From contig JBANSL010000002.1 of the NCBI GenBank assembly GCA_037127255.1, forward strand, positions 39,003,392 through 39,067,391: a stretch of 64,000 nt of DNA, written 5' to 3'. Of this stretch, positions 1 through 11,386 are shown one piece after another. Made by a program: the position numbers and the translations under genes. The notes beneath the pieces were generated by a model. The model made no database searches, was not told the DNA's origin, and was given only the letters and a program-made list of their open reading frames with translations. Every line of letters starts with the position of its first letter. Positions within the stretch are counted from its first letter, which is position 1. The stretch is from Persicaria tinctoria. Its lineage: Eukaryota; Streptophyta; Magnoliopsida; Caryophyllales; Polygonaceae.

Positions 1-95
1 GCCTCAAATACATGAAAAGTACTTTTCCATTGAAAAAATGAGCAACATCTTGGCATTTTGCTAAACAAATTCCTACTAATAGTAGACTTTTGCAG

Positions 96-3000
96 AGATT
101 TTGATAAGCATGATTTGCGGATGCGGCTTCCAGCTGTTCTAGGAGAGTTATATAGGGCCGTAAAACGAAACGGGGGCATCACTTATATACATTGCACAGC
201 TGGACTGGGTAGGGCTCCTGCAGTTGCGGTATATTCTCACCTGTCTCTTTTCCTTTCAATCCTTCCTCTGCTTGTCTTCCTCCCTTCATTCTAACTTTCT
301 TTAAAAGCGCAGTACTGAAAATTTTAACATATTAACATAACCACATTTCTCTCTATGTTTGATTCATGTTTATGGAATATCATTACGAAAAATCTAGGTA
401 AACAAAGTTAGAAAAGTGTAGTTTTGTGGTAATTTTTCCCTATGAATGAAAGATAATGAGGTGAAACTTAACATTTAAGAAACATTATGTTACAAAGAGC
501 GTAGAAATAGAAAATTTATCCAAACAAAATCGAACGATGGATGCCGTCTCGGACTCTCAGTTGTTGACTTGGAAGATGGAGCAAATGAACAAACCATATG
601 ATAAGTGAGTTATTTTTATTTTATTTATAACTAAACATTAATGAGCATTTTATTACACACAGAAATAGTAATATATACACAATACATTAATTTTATATGC
701 ATTTTTTTAGAGGCCTTAGGTGACCACCCATTGGGCCCAAACCAAGGGCTGGCCCTGAAGATTTACAAATCTCCATTTAGTTACATTGCAGATGAACTCG
801 AGTTCTCTTGCTGTCACTTATGTCCTAGTTCTTCTCCTGCAAGAGGCTGCAGTCTAAAGAACCTGAATCATCGGATGTTCTATCCCAGAGAAACATGATT
901 ATATCCTTACTTGCCCTTCACAAATTTCACCTTAAATACTGTATGATTATAGTTATTCTGAGCACTACGCCGAGGGTTGGATGGATTCTTTACTTATGCT
1001 TCCTCCTTTTATGGAACAATGAGCTAGGGGAGGATTGATTTCTCGATTACTCGCGTAACGTCTCATTGTACTCCGAAGACATGGTTATGTGTGGCTAGCA
1101 TGTTTTCCAATTTTGGAATCATACTCTGAAGAGATATCATAGCAGCAAATATCTTAAAATTCAAGTGGCATGTTTATAGGATCCTCACTTCCATTCCAAT
1201 CAACCCATAGTTGTATAGGAAGCAAGTGAGCGAAAAATGTGAATTTTTTTCGAATTAGCCAAAAAAATTATGAGAATAGCCAAGATTTGAAAGTATTTTG
1301 GCGATTAGCCAAAAAAACGTAAGGGGAGTCGCTGTGTAGAGAGAAAGAGAGATAGTAGAGAAAGAGAAAAGGAGGGGGGTGGGGGCCACACAAATTACTC
1401 TGAGAGAGAGAGAGAGAGAGAGAGAGTAGTGTGTGAAAAAAGAATTCAAGAAAAGGAGGGAGCTGGCCGGGGCCACAAATCTGACGGAGAGAGAGGGGAG
1501 GAGTGAAAAAAGAAAGGGAATTGGGTGGGTAAATGGAGAGTCCCCTTGTAGGGTTCTTTTTTTTAAAATGCAGATCAGCTAAATAACACATTAAAAGTTG
1601 GAAAAATAAAAAAAAATACATAAGTCGCGGTGTTTTAGTATTATTATTTTTTTAAACCTGGGGTAAAGTTGCTGTTTCAAACAACGACTTTACCCTACTT
1701 TGGCTAATCGCCAAAATACTTTCAAATCTTGGCTATTCTTCGAATTTTTTTGGCTAATTCGAAAAAAAATTCGAGAAATGTCCATAATTTCCATAGGATT
1801 TTTTAAAAAGAAAAAGAAAAAAAAACTGTTTCTTATACTGATGTCAAATTTATAATAAAATCTTTCTTATAAGATTGATAGCAATATAAATCAATGAATA
1901 AAGTCCACTTGACAAACTTTACCCCCTCCCATTCCCCTAAATGGTTCTTTAAGAAACTTTCTTGTACCGGCTTCAGATTTTATTCAATAATTATTCTGTT
2001 TATTGAAAACTTATATGCTTGATTCCGCATCAGTAACTTTGGGTGTTTCATGAACTGCAGTTGGCATACATGTACTGGGTACAAGAATATAAACTTACTG
2101 AGGCACATATCTTGTTGCAGGTCTGTCGCATTCATCCCAAAAACAATGAGTTGATGTACATTTTTATGGAAGAGCTATAGTTCTTCTTGTCCAAGGAAAA
2201 AATAGAATTTGACTAAGCTGCAAGTTATAATACAACACTTAATCCTTTCACTCTTGAAGTTGACATTCTCTGTGGTAGTTTTGGAAATTATTACTAATTA
2301 CAACTCTAGCTCTAAGTTGCTAGAAGTAGCCAAAACTTTCCCGGCTTTTGCAAATACAGAAGGAATCTAGCTCAAGTATTGCTCTTTTTGCAACATAGTA
2401 GTCCTTCAACTGTATTCAAAATTTAAAAGGGCCTTTTCATTCTCATTCTTGCAGAGCAAACGACCAAGCTTTCCAAAGCTGGATGCCATAAAAAGCGCCA
2501 CTGCTGACATTGTGAGTTCATTGTATGTTTAATTTTGTTGGTTTGAAATCATTTCCATTTCATTGCCTCAAGTGTGTTTTGTTGCTTCAGAATCAATTCC
2601 TCTTTCTTAAGTGGCTAAATGAAATTAGTTTCACATGCATTTCCCCGTGACTTGGGATTGGATGTGATTTCAGCCGGTGACAAATCACATGGGCTATAGT
2701 GACATGGACTATTTCATACACTTGCATCTTCCCATTCAATATTTCTTTCCCCCCTTTTTTTTTGTTAATCACATTTTTAATTGATGTTGGATCCTCCTCA
2801 TCATCTTTTTGCAATACTATTTGTTTCTTTATGTTGGATAGGACTTTCAGCATTAGCTGGATTTAAAAATATTTTTGGCATTAAAGCTTACAGGCTTAAA
2901 GAAGAAACATGTCACCTTGCAATGGGATGGAAATAATTGCTCTGTAGTTGAACTAGCTGGACTTGATATTGGGTGGGGTCAGGTAATTGTTTTCCTTAAA

Positions 3001-4267
3001 TTTTATTTTTGGTGCACATTGCTTCTGATGTTTTAGGTTTATTATGTAAATATGAAGGACAAATCTGTAAGGTCTCTTACACAATCTTGCATAGTGTTTC
3101 TCTCAAATACTTGATAATGAAGCCCTCATATATAGGATTGAAGGCTGATCTTGGATGTTTGTATATACCAGTCATGCGTAATATATGTAAAATGAAAAAA
3201 TGGATCTAAACATGTGCCTTTTCCCTCCTGTTTGAACTAATGAACTGGAAGAGCAAAAATAAACAAAGACTGTAAGTTGCTGAGGAATTGAAAGAATGTT
3301 ATAGATGGCTTGGTTACTAGATATTCTCTAGGTTGACAAGAGTTCCTGGTAGTTTTTAGAAATTGTTTGCTGATGAAGGTACTTAATAACCAAGTATTGA
3401 CACACTTACATATGTGCATTTCAGAGAGTGCCTCTAAATTTTGACAAGGACAAAGGTGTTTGGGTTCTTGAGAGGGAATTGCCGGTATGTCTAAGCTATA
3501 CCTATAACATTAACTATGACTGTGATCTATCTTCCTTCATCTCTCTTCCATTTATTTAGGGAATTTAAGAAACATACATCATGATAACTGCCTTGATCTT
3601 TGTTCATCAAACAGGAAGGGCACTATGAGTACAAGTATGTTGTCGACGGCGAGTGGTTGTGCAACAATAATGAGCCTCTCACCAGTCCAAGTGATGGCAA
3701 TGTAAACAATTATGTTCAGGTAAATCTCGAAATCATTGTCTGATGAACTCACCAATTACTAAACCATGACATCACTTACCTGATTCCTTGATGCTCGTCT
3801 CTAGTAAATCGTTCAGAACTGTCAGTTCTCTTGGGGATTATGGGTGAATAAGGAACATCAATTTTACTTGGTTACACTTCTGAATAATGTTGTACTACTC
3901 CCATTAACTCAACTAGGGACCCGAAGTAACAACCGCTCATCCAGAATCTGAAGTTGTTAATTAGGATCCTAGCTTCCTCGGAACATTTAATTATCCGTGG
4001 GCATGCTTTGAACCAAAACCTTAGTATGGCACACTGCTGTTCAGTTGATTTTGACATTTTGTTCACAAACGACAGAGAAGAAAGCTGGCTAGTTGCTTGC
4101 GTATTGAGTTTCTGCTGCTTTGTTGCATTGTGTAGGTTGGTGCTAATGATCAGGAGAGTAATGATGCCAAATTGCGGAAAAGGTTGATGGGTGAGGATCC
4201 AGATCTTACCAAAGATGAACGGAATAGGATAAAAGAATGTCTGGAGAAAATCACAGGTTCTGAATGA
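96..4267 (+). CDS. SEX4: Phosphoglucan phosphatase SEX4/DSP4, 3' part (7 exons)
   Basis: Chloroplast dual-specificity phosphatase that removes phosphate from starch glucans during degradation. Exons I place by GT-AG and phase: 96-228, 2061-2120, 2455-2511, 2887-2982, 3425-3484, 3615-3719, 4136-4267 (stop TGA). The first exon carries the Cys-based phosphatase loop [11 protein letters not shown]. Later exons carry a CBM48 glucan-binding domain ([38 protein letters not shown]) and the SEX4-type tail ending [13 protein letters not shown]. The order and spacing match Arabidopsis SEX4 as I know it, and every exon joins in frame with no stop. The 5' exons (transit peptide, start of the phosphatase domain) lie outside the window; an Arg codon is split across the 96 acceptor. 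The 229-2060 intron (1.8 kb) is large and holds a MITE. The gene looks functional and is the only clear host gene here. Confidence 0.95.
1241..1772. mobile_element. Mutator-like MITE in SEX4 intron
   Basis: The ends form long inverted repeats of about 70-75 bp (1241-1315 against 1695-1772), both containing CGAATTAGCCAAAAAAATT and GCCAAGATTTGAAAGTATTT. Candidate 9-bp target duplications are GAAAAATGT (1232-1240) and GAGAAATGT (1773-1781), 8 of 9 matching. The interior has two purine-rich half-repeats with GAGAGA runs and GTGAAAAAAGA. Long TIRs with a 9-bp TSD suggest a Mutator-type non-autonomous element. It sits inside an intron in a gene that otherwise looks intact. Confidence 0.7.
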
Positions 4268-4695
4268 CATGCAAAGCCTTGTGCTCAACATATATTCAAT
4301 GTAAATAAGGGAAAGATCACACAAACTGTCGAGTGCAGGTAAAGTAATCGAACATTAGCACCTTTAATAATGACACGCCTTGCTCGTGTCAACCCTTCGA
4401 TTGCGTTATGAGTTGGCATCTTGTCGACAACATCAGAAGGTTTACAATATGTTTTAGTTATGTTGTTGATTTGTAAAAACTACTGTACAACTTGCAAATC
4501 CATCTTGTAGTGTAGAAGAATTCCCATTGTACTCATTTTAAACAGAAATGTAGTACGGAGTATTGCTTTTCCAGGTTTGGATTTTAATTTATTTGTCCGT
4601 TCGCATAACCATCACATATAAATTCTCTTAATCAATTGGATATGAATTATATCCTCGAGATGACTGGTAAGGAGACTGATATTGGGAGGGACTTG
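4268..4695. other. SEX4 3' flank
   Basis: This is the 3' UTR and downstream flank of SEX4. It is AT-rich and I see no coding capacity or repeat in it. The transcript probably ends within the first few hundred bases, but I cannot place the poly(A) site. Confidence 0.5.
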
Positions 4696-4703
4696 TGGGT
4701 AGT

Positions 4704-5259
4704 CAGAGGCGGACCTAAGAGGGGTCCTAGGGGGTCACGTGACCACCTCCTCATCCGACAAATTAGCTAGGTGTATTCTCCTCGTCGATAGCTTCGTTTT
4801 GATATATAATACGCCCTAATCCGACATCTGAGTAAAAAGTTATGAATATTTGAAAATTACAGTAGTATTAATCACTTTAGTTTTATTTCAATATACTATA
4901 ATACTTTAATATTTTACTTAAATTGACATTCACATATTATAATTCATCTAGAGAGCTTCGAAACCATAAGTTATATTACTTATTTTGAGAATATGGTAAG
5001 AAGTTACGCAAGTTTAATTTTTTTTATATCTAGTCATACATTATTACATGTTAATAATACAATGTTTATTTATTGCGTTTTATATCTTTATTTTTCGTTT
5101 TTTATCCTTATTTTCGTATTATATATTTGTAGTATTTTCGAAACCATAAGTTGACACTATTTTGTACTATCGATCACGCTGTGTTTTCCGAATTTTTTCT
5201 CGATTTTATTGTCGACTACTATAGTGACCCCCGCTAAAAACTTTCTGGGTCCGCCCCCG
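4704..5259. mobile_element. hAT-like non-autonomous element
   Basis: The left end reads CAGAGGCGGACCTA and the right end, complemented, CGGGGGCGGACCCA, a common plant hAT-type terminus. The 8-bp direct repeat TGGGTAGT flanks it exactly (4696-4703 and 5260-5267). The interior is AT-rich with no transposase reading frame, so this is a deletion derivative or MITE. Confidence 0.75.
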
Positions 5260-5267
5260 TGGGTAGT

Positions 5268-6194
5268 AGTACACATAGGTCCCCGGTTCGAATCCCGAAA
5301 TGACCGTTCTCTATTTACCAATTCAAGGGAGGGTCACTCTCAAAATGGGCTCATTCGGGCATTTGGATCGAGGTCTTCAGGTTTCGGGTAATGTTAGCTC
5401 ATCTGGCCATGCGGGTCCTGTCGGGTCGAATTGGGTTTATACTCAATTTGAGATCCGATTTTTGGGTTTTTTTTTATTATTATTACGGGTTTCGGTCATC
5501 TCGTGCATGTTCCGATTATCTTGGGTCTTAATTATTTTTTGTCTTTGTTATTTTAACATTAATTTTGTGGGGTTTTGATTATTACGGTTTCAGCCCCCGT
5601 TTTTTTCGTTAATTTTTTTTCCAACTTTTCTTCCAGTTTTAAATATTTCATCTTAGAAATAAAATGTAGTCTAAGATCGCGTTTTTATGCTAAATCTGCA
5701 CAAATGAATATGAGTTAATTTGTACTAGTGAATGATTTTTTTTGTATTTTCAAATCAAAATTTATAATAATATAAATAGCTAGTTATCCACATCTTAAAA
5801 AAAAATCATTTTTTTAATGTAAATTTATTAGTGGGGTCATGGACTAAACTTGAATTACTAAATAATAATATAATAAGATAGATTATTTTATTTTATTATT
5901 TTTTATACAATTTTATTAGTTGCAACACAATTTTGTTTATTTTTATCTTTAAATTTGTTAATGATATTATTTAATTAATTAAGATATTTTAATGGATGGT
6001 ATATATATTGATTTTCTAGAAAGTTTTCAATCAAGTTATTGTTCGCAAGCGGAATTCAACTCGTTTAAAAAAAAATATTTAGGGAGTAAATATTACTACG
6101 TATGATTAAATCAGGGTAAAATCAAGTTTAAGACGTAACTCAAAAAACAGGTGCGTATATTAGTTTGAATAGAGTGGCTGTTGCCTCTCGTATT
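5268..6194. other. AT-rich intergenic DNA
   Basis: No convincing gene, tandem repeat or element end was seen. The short open frames here have no recognisable domains. Confidence 0.5.
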
Positions 6195-6199
6195 TGCGA

Positions 6200-6330
6200 T
6201 TTGTCCATATCTACGAAAATTTCACGTGATATCCCTGAAGCAAGAGATATTTCATGTGATGTACCAAAGTTTGACATAATTCACGTGGTACTCTTGAGGT
6301 TTGTAATTATTTTGTTTTGTGCCCCTCCAT
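6200..6330 (+). repeat. Left arm of outer long inverted repeat
   Basis: When complemented, this segment aligns over about 105 bp at roughly 80% identity (my hand alignment) with 37035-37125 plus 44489-44510. Shared blocks include AAAATAATTACAAACCTC, GTCAAACTTTG and CTTCAGGG/CCTCAGGG. The CACTGAGG-like 'TTTCACGTGGTACCCTTGAGG' style is familiar from ends of plant Mutator-type elements. It lies directly outside the candidate MULE target duplication at 6333-6341. Confidence 0.65.
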
Positions 6331-6790
6331 TAAATATTTAAGGGCTATTTGCACAAATATACACTTTTTTGGCGGATTTGCAGAAATAGCACTTTTGTAG
6401 AAAATTTGCAAAAATACCATATTTGGTATTAGTGCAAATAGGATGGAGAAATTGCTTAGCCGGTTGCAGGTTGTCCCAAGGGGGAGAGAGAGAGAGATGG
6501 GACATCGGATTGGGTGGGGGATTTTGGCGCCAAAATTGGAGAGAGAGAGAAGGTGAGGTGATGGAAAAGGCTTTCCCTCCATTTTTAAAGTCTAATAGGG
6601 AGGAGAGAGGCCATCATTTTCGGTCTTCCCGTGGAAAAGAGAGTTGGAGAAGAAGGCCACCATTGGAGAAGAACCCATCCGCATTAAGGTCCAGTTGGTG
6701 AGCACGTGTCGGGCTCTTTATTCATTCGTGTCAGTGTTTGTAAACTTCCGTGTCACAGAGATATCTGAGAAACCCTAATTCTCAGTTGCA

Positions 6791-9700
6791 ATGGGTAGGC
6801 TTCTCTTCTATTTCTCCTCATGTTTCGTAAAGAGTAGATACCCATTAACAATGATGCTGATCCGAGTTTTCAATTGCAGGGCAAAACGCCAAAGTTTGTG
6901 TCACTCTCAACTTCAACGGGCGTTGGTTGTTCGATGGTGCGGGGTGGGTGTATTATGGTGAAACAGAGCAGACGAATGTGATAATTGAAGAGGGCATCGA
7001 CTTCGCCTCTCCGACTCAACTGTTGAGGGTCAAGGTCGGCCATGATTGTTCATGTGAAGATTGGCGGTTGTCTTACATGCCAAAGGGGGAAGAAGCGGGT
7101 CATCCGATAATGATAGGTGATGATGACGACCTTGAGGCTTTTAAGTTTCTCAACTCGAAGTCTGGGGAACATCCATGGCCCATGGCGATATATGTTGGTC
7201 CAGTGGTGAAAGAGAGCCTTCAAGTACCACAACCCGGCGTCGGGGAAGAATGCTTGAGTGGGCCTCGTAACTCTCAAAAGGTGGACGAGCTAGAGGCAGA
7301 AGGTAAGCCACAACCAAACCCTATGGTTGTAGATGTGGGGTTATATGGTGGAGGAGGGGTTAGCTAGTAAATAGGGATGAGCAACGATATAAGGGTGAAA
7401 AACAATGTGGAAACGGGGTTTGGAAGGGGTGACAAAGATATATGTGAGGGTGACAAAGGTAAGGGTCCGGAGGTGATCCTCTTGGCTGAGGTCATAGGGA
7501 AGAGGCAGGATCACGTTACTGAAATGGGTTTTGGAACTGGTGACAGACGTATTTTTGAGGGTGACAAGGGTAAATGTCCAGAGTCGAACCACATGGATGA
7601 GGTGATAGGGGAGAGACAAGAGGACGCTACTGAGAGCGGGTTTGGAACTCGTGAAAAGCTTAAGAGTGTAGGTGACAAGGGTAAAGGTCCGGAAATGATC
7701 CAGTTGGGTGGGGTGATAGGGAAGAGCCAAGAGCACGCAAGTGACATAGGGTCTGGAACTGGTGACATGGATATTCTTGAGGGTGACAGGTGTGATGGTC
7801 TAGATGTTATCCACTTGGGTGACACGGACTCCTCTCCAGATGACACGGAAAAATGTGAAGGTGACAAGTATAAGGGGGTGGATCTCATAGCCATTAGCAG
7901 TGAGGAGGAGGAGGAGGAGGACTTCGATTCCAGAGTGAAGAGGGAAGAAGATTGTTCATATTATTATGACTGGGAGGATTATGAGGAAGACCCGGGTATA
8001 TGAGGGTGTCGACGGAGGGGGACGAAGTTGAGGAGGAGGTGATTAGGCAACTTGAAGATCGGGTTCCTAGGTCCAGCACATCCCCACCGTCGATGGAGAA
8101 CGTAGAAGCTATGTTGGACAAAGCAACGCCTCGGACCCAGGAACCACGACGGAAGCTGACAGAAATTTCGGAGGGACAAATGTTCGCCTCGAAGGTAGAA
8201 TTGCAGACTTGCCTGAAGTGGATTGCAGTGCAGAAGTGCTTCGATTTTGTAGTGAAGAGGTCGTGTAACAAAACCTATTTAGTTGGTTGTTTAGACAGCA
8301 AGTGCACGTGGATGTTAAGGGCGTCGACTTACCGTCGCACGACTATGTGGTCCATCCGACAGTATGTCCAGGAGCATACATGTGACCTGAGCATGATGCA
8401 CAACCATAGCCGATATGCTACGTCGAACATGATTGGACGCAACCTCGTGACCACGTAAGTGTTAATTTAGTTGCGAAAAGCTATTTCTGTCACACAACAT
8501 TAACATTATTCCCCATGTCACATCACGTAACTCACCATGACACCATTATATTCAGGTTCACCGGGACTCGAAAGGACCTTGTTCCCGAGCAAGTCTTGAA
8601 AATGACGAAGTCCGAGTATGGAGTATCGTGTAGCTACTGGAAGGCACGAAGGGCACGACTGACAGCGAGGGAGGTGAAGCATGGGACCGACGAAGACAAC
8701 TACCGAGATATTATTCCATACTTGCACATGTTGGAGCAGACTAACCCCGGGACATATACTAAGTTAGAGCTGGACGCATCCCAAAGATTCAAGTATGCCT
8801 TTATTAGCTTCGGGGTATGGCGCAAGGCGATTCCCTACCTTCGAAAGGTAATACCCCATGTCGGTACTATAATATTGCATGTCACTTAACATACATAACC
8901 ATGTCACCTAACCAGCTGGTGTCGATATCCATGTCCAGGTGATTTCAGTAGATGGGAGTTTCCTGAAAGGGAAGTTTAGGGGCACACTTCTATTTGCCAC
9001 AACCCAAGATGCATACCACATTGTATACCCGATCGCTTTTGCGATTGTCGATGGTGAGAATCACGGGTCATGGGGCTTCTTCTTCAAGAACATGCTACAT
9101 GTCGTCGAGGATACACCAGACTTAATGTTTGTCTCTGATCGACATCTTAGTATCATCAAAGGTTTGAGGGACAACTATGTGTTTGCCAAGTAAAGGGCCT
9201 GCCAATGGCATCTATTTCAGAATGCCAGGGTTAAGTACAAGGGGGTGACGGGCCTGCACACATTGTACTTAAAGGTGGCGAAGGCGTACACGAGGGCAGA
9301 GTTCGAGAAGCACTTTGCTGATTTTTGCGCTCAGGCACCCGTTGCGAGCCAATACCTGAAAGAGGCTGGATTCCAGAACTGGGCCCGGACATACTTCTTG
9401 GGGATGCGCTACAACATATTGACGACGAACAACTCCGAGTGTCTGAATTCGGTGTTCAAGGAGCCCCGCGACCTACCCATCACATCCCTGATTGATGCTG
9501 TCATCGAAACAATATCCAAGTGGTTTTACGAGCAACGGGAAAAAAACACCAAATCGGCGTCAACGGTCAGCGATTACGTTCAAGGTGAGCTGCAAACGAG
9601 CTATTCGTTGGCAACATTCATGGATGTCAGAGCCCTCAGCGCACACGAGTACACTGTCCGCAGAGGGTCCGTCACCTGGGTTGTGAACCTGTGTGCCCGG

Positions 9701-10003
9701 ACCAGCACATGCAAGCGGTTCGACATTGACCCGTTTCCGTGCCAGCACGCCATAGCGGCTGCAAGGTATCGAGGTAGAAATTTCTTCTCTCTCGTGAATG
9801 ACTTCTACAAAGTCGTAGCATGGAAGGCGTGTTACGAGAATGTGCTATATCCGGTTCCTCCAAGAGCAGATTGGCGAATCCCCCCAGCTATGTCCAGCGC
9901 GGTGTGTCTCCCCCCGGACGTGAAGCGACGCCCTGGTCGCCCTAAGACTTGTCGATACCCATCTCGGGGAGAATATAGCAGTTCCAAGCGCCATCGTTCT
10001 TAG
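6791..10003 (+). pseudogene. MULE transposase (MURA-like), decayed
   Basis: Exon 1 is only ATGG (6791-6794); exon 2 starts at 6880, giving MGQNAKVCVTLNFNGRW, the usual N-terminus of plant MULE transposases. Further introns: 8455-8555 and 8848-8938. Order: N-terminal acidic/repeat region, MuDR-type zinc-binding domain (8150-8454; CLDSKCTWMLRAS, HTCDLSMMH), DDE core (Asp in VISVDGSFLKG at about 8951, Asp in SDRHL at about 9137, Glu in NNSEC at about 9437), SWIM-type zinc finger (9690-9750) and an RRPGRPK AT-hook-like tail. Damage: tandem stops TAG-TAA at 7365-7370, a frame change near 8000, TAA at 9191-9193 before RACQWHL, and Ser (AGC, 9704) where SWIM's first Cys is expected. It cannot make a full transposase as it stands. 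Confidence 0.9.
7416..7850 (+). repeat. Four 37-residue coding repeats in transposase gene
   Basis: Units of 111 bp at 7416-7526, 7527-7637, 7638-7748 and a degenerate fourth to about 7850. The protein pattern is GFGTGD...EGDKGKGPE...EVIGKRQ. At the DNA level each unit carries GGTGACA-type strings (for example GGGTGACAAGGG), resembling the motif scattered through the non-coding part of the element. Confidence 0.85.
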
Positions 10004-11386
10004 ATGTGTTCCTCCATTGGTGGTCCAACGCCTGACCTCAGCAGCTGGGTAGTCTTTTTCATTTGCCGTATCGGGTCAGTGGTTGGAGCATTCTCCGTCT
10101 ATGTTATTTTTTGAACGGGCTACGTATTTGGTAGTGTAATTAGGCTGTTTGTACATATGACAAACTATAAGTAGGCTGTTGTACTTTTGGGAAGGGTTTC
10201 CATACTACAGTTAAGTGGTGAAGAACTTCGTAGTACTTTTGGGGATGGTTTAAGAAAAAACCCCTGTCACTCTATTTGTATTCCCGTGTCAGGTAGAAGG
10301 GGTTATCATGTCACAGCTTTCAATTTCATGGTAGACATTTCGGTGGTTGAAGCTATGATAATGAATTCACCAATGCATTGGCACTTATTTGACAACATGT
10401 TTACATTCCTGAGTGGTTGTGGTAGTGGTATTAGGAATTCACCCTTGTGAACATATTGAAATCACCTTTATGACAATGTTGAAGGGGTTATTATGTAAGG
10501 TGACATGGGATTGTAAGTTGGGTGACACGGGTGATTTCCTGACAACTTATAACCAAAGTTTCGACAATAATAACTTAGTCAACCAGTGGTCAAAGATAGA
10601 CCAACTTTTGGCCAAACTTGCATAAATAGCACAATGGGGGATAATTTGGAAAAATTGACCCTTTTCCATTTATTTGGAAAAAGTTGCCTGTAACTAAAAA
10701 GAAAAACAAAACAAAAAAGAATATTTTCGGGTGAGTTGACACGCGTCCCGGATATCACCACACACTCTCTGTCTGTATTCATCGGGACTCCATCTCTAAA
10801 TTTCCATAACTCAAAACCGTTCGAAAGGGGGAGGAAGAAGAGACGCCGACGACGAGGAACAACGGGTCAAAGAAGAGACTGTCGGGAACTGTCGGATAAG
10901 AGAAGAACGCCGCCAGGAAACTCAGAAGGTACACCCCCTATCTCTGTTGTCCGTTATCTTCGAATCTGGGGTTCGGGGTGGGTGGATGGAACAACCTACT
11001 ATGGTGGTAAGGGAATGAACGTTAAGGAGCGCGGTTTTGTGGATTGTGGAGGTGGTTGCGAATGAAGAACAAGGAGCCGAGTTTTGGGGATTTGAAAACC
11101 CGCGGTTAGGGTTTAGTAAGCCCGAAGAGGATGGCTATGGTGGGGGACGAAATAGGGAATGGGGTAGATTAGGGGTTTGATTAGGAATGGGGAAGATTCG
11201 GGGTTCCATTAATATGAAATTCAGATTTAGGGAGTTGATGTGGAATGTATGTCGTCAATGGTTTAGGAACGTTCTGACATTTGTGACATGGGTTTCCAAA
11301 TTGAGTGACATGGGTTTACAAAGCTAGTGACATTGACTATAAAATTTCTCGATAACTTATTGTTGCTCTTAAACTGCAGGAAACAA
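10004..11386 (+). promoter_or_regulatory. Spacer, promoter and 5' UTR of Ulp1 gene copy A
   Basis: Non-coding interval between the transposase and copy A. It contains several GTGACAYGGG motifs (about 10499, 10521, 11283, 11304) and reverse forms (10282, 10308). A purine-rich leader around 10800-10927 ends at a GT donor (AGAAG then GTACAC). The intron then runs to the acceptor at 11379, just before the ATG at 11387. Copies B and C have the same arrangement of a 5' UTR intron ending just before ATG. Confidence 0.5.
10499..11312 (+). promoter_or_regulatory. Cluster of GTGACAYGGG motifs before Ulp1 copy A
   Basis: Four forward copies (10499, 10521, 11283, 11304), partly with the shared following context GATTNNAAGTT or TTTNCAAA. 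The same 10-mer recurs at 11668, 14174, 14819, 14841, 15407, 15430 and in the 240-bp array. In copies B and C it appears on the minus strand (28174, 28822, 28861, 30288, 30307, 31356, 35309-35606), i.e. in the same orientation relative to the DUF1985/Ulp1 gene. The role is inferred, not shown. Confidence 0.55.

Noticed and set aside
641..898. Possible exon in the SEX4 intron
   Set aside because: No matching part of SEX4 is missing between 228 and 2061, which join in phase; no domain recognised.
1255..1621. Ser/Leu-rich minus-strand frames
   Set aside because: They lie in the GA-rich interior of the intronic MITE.
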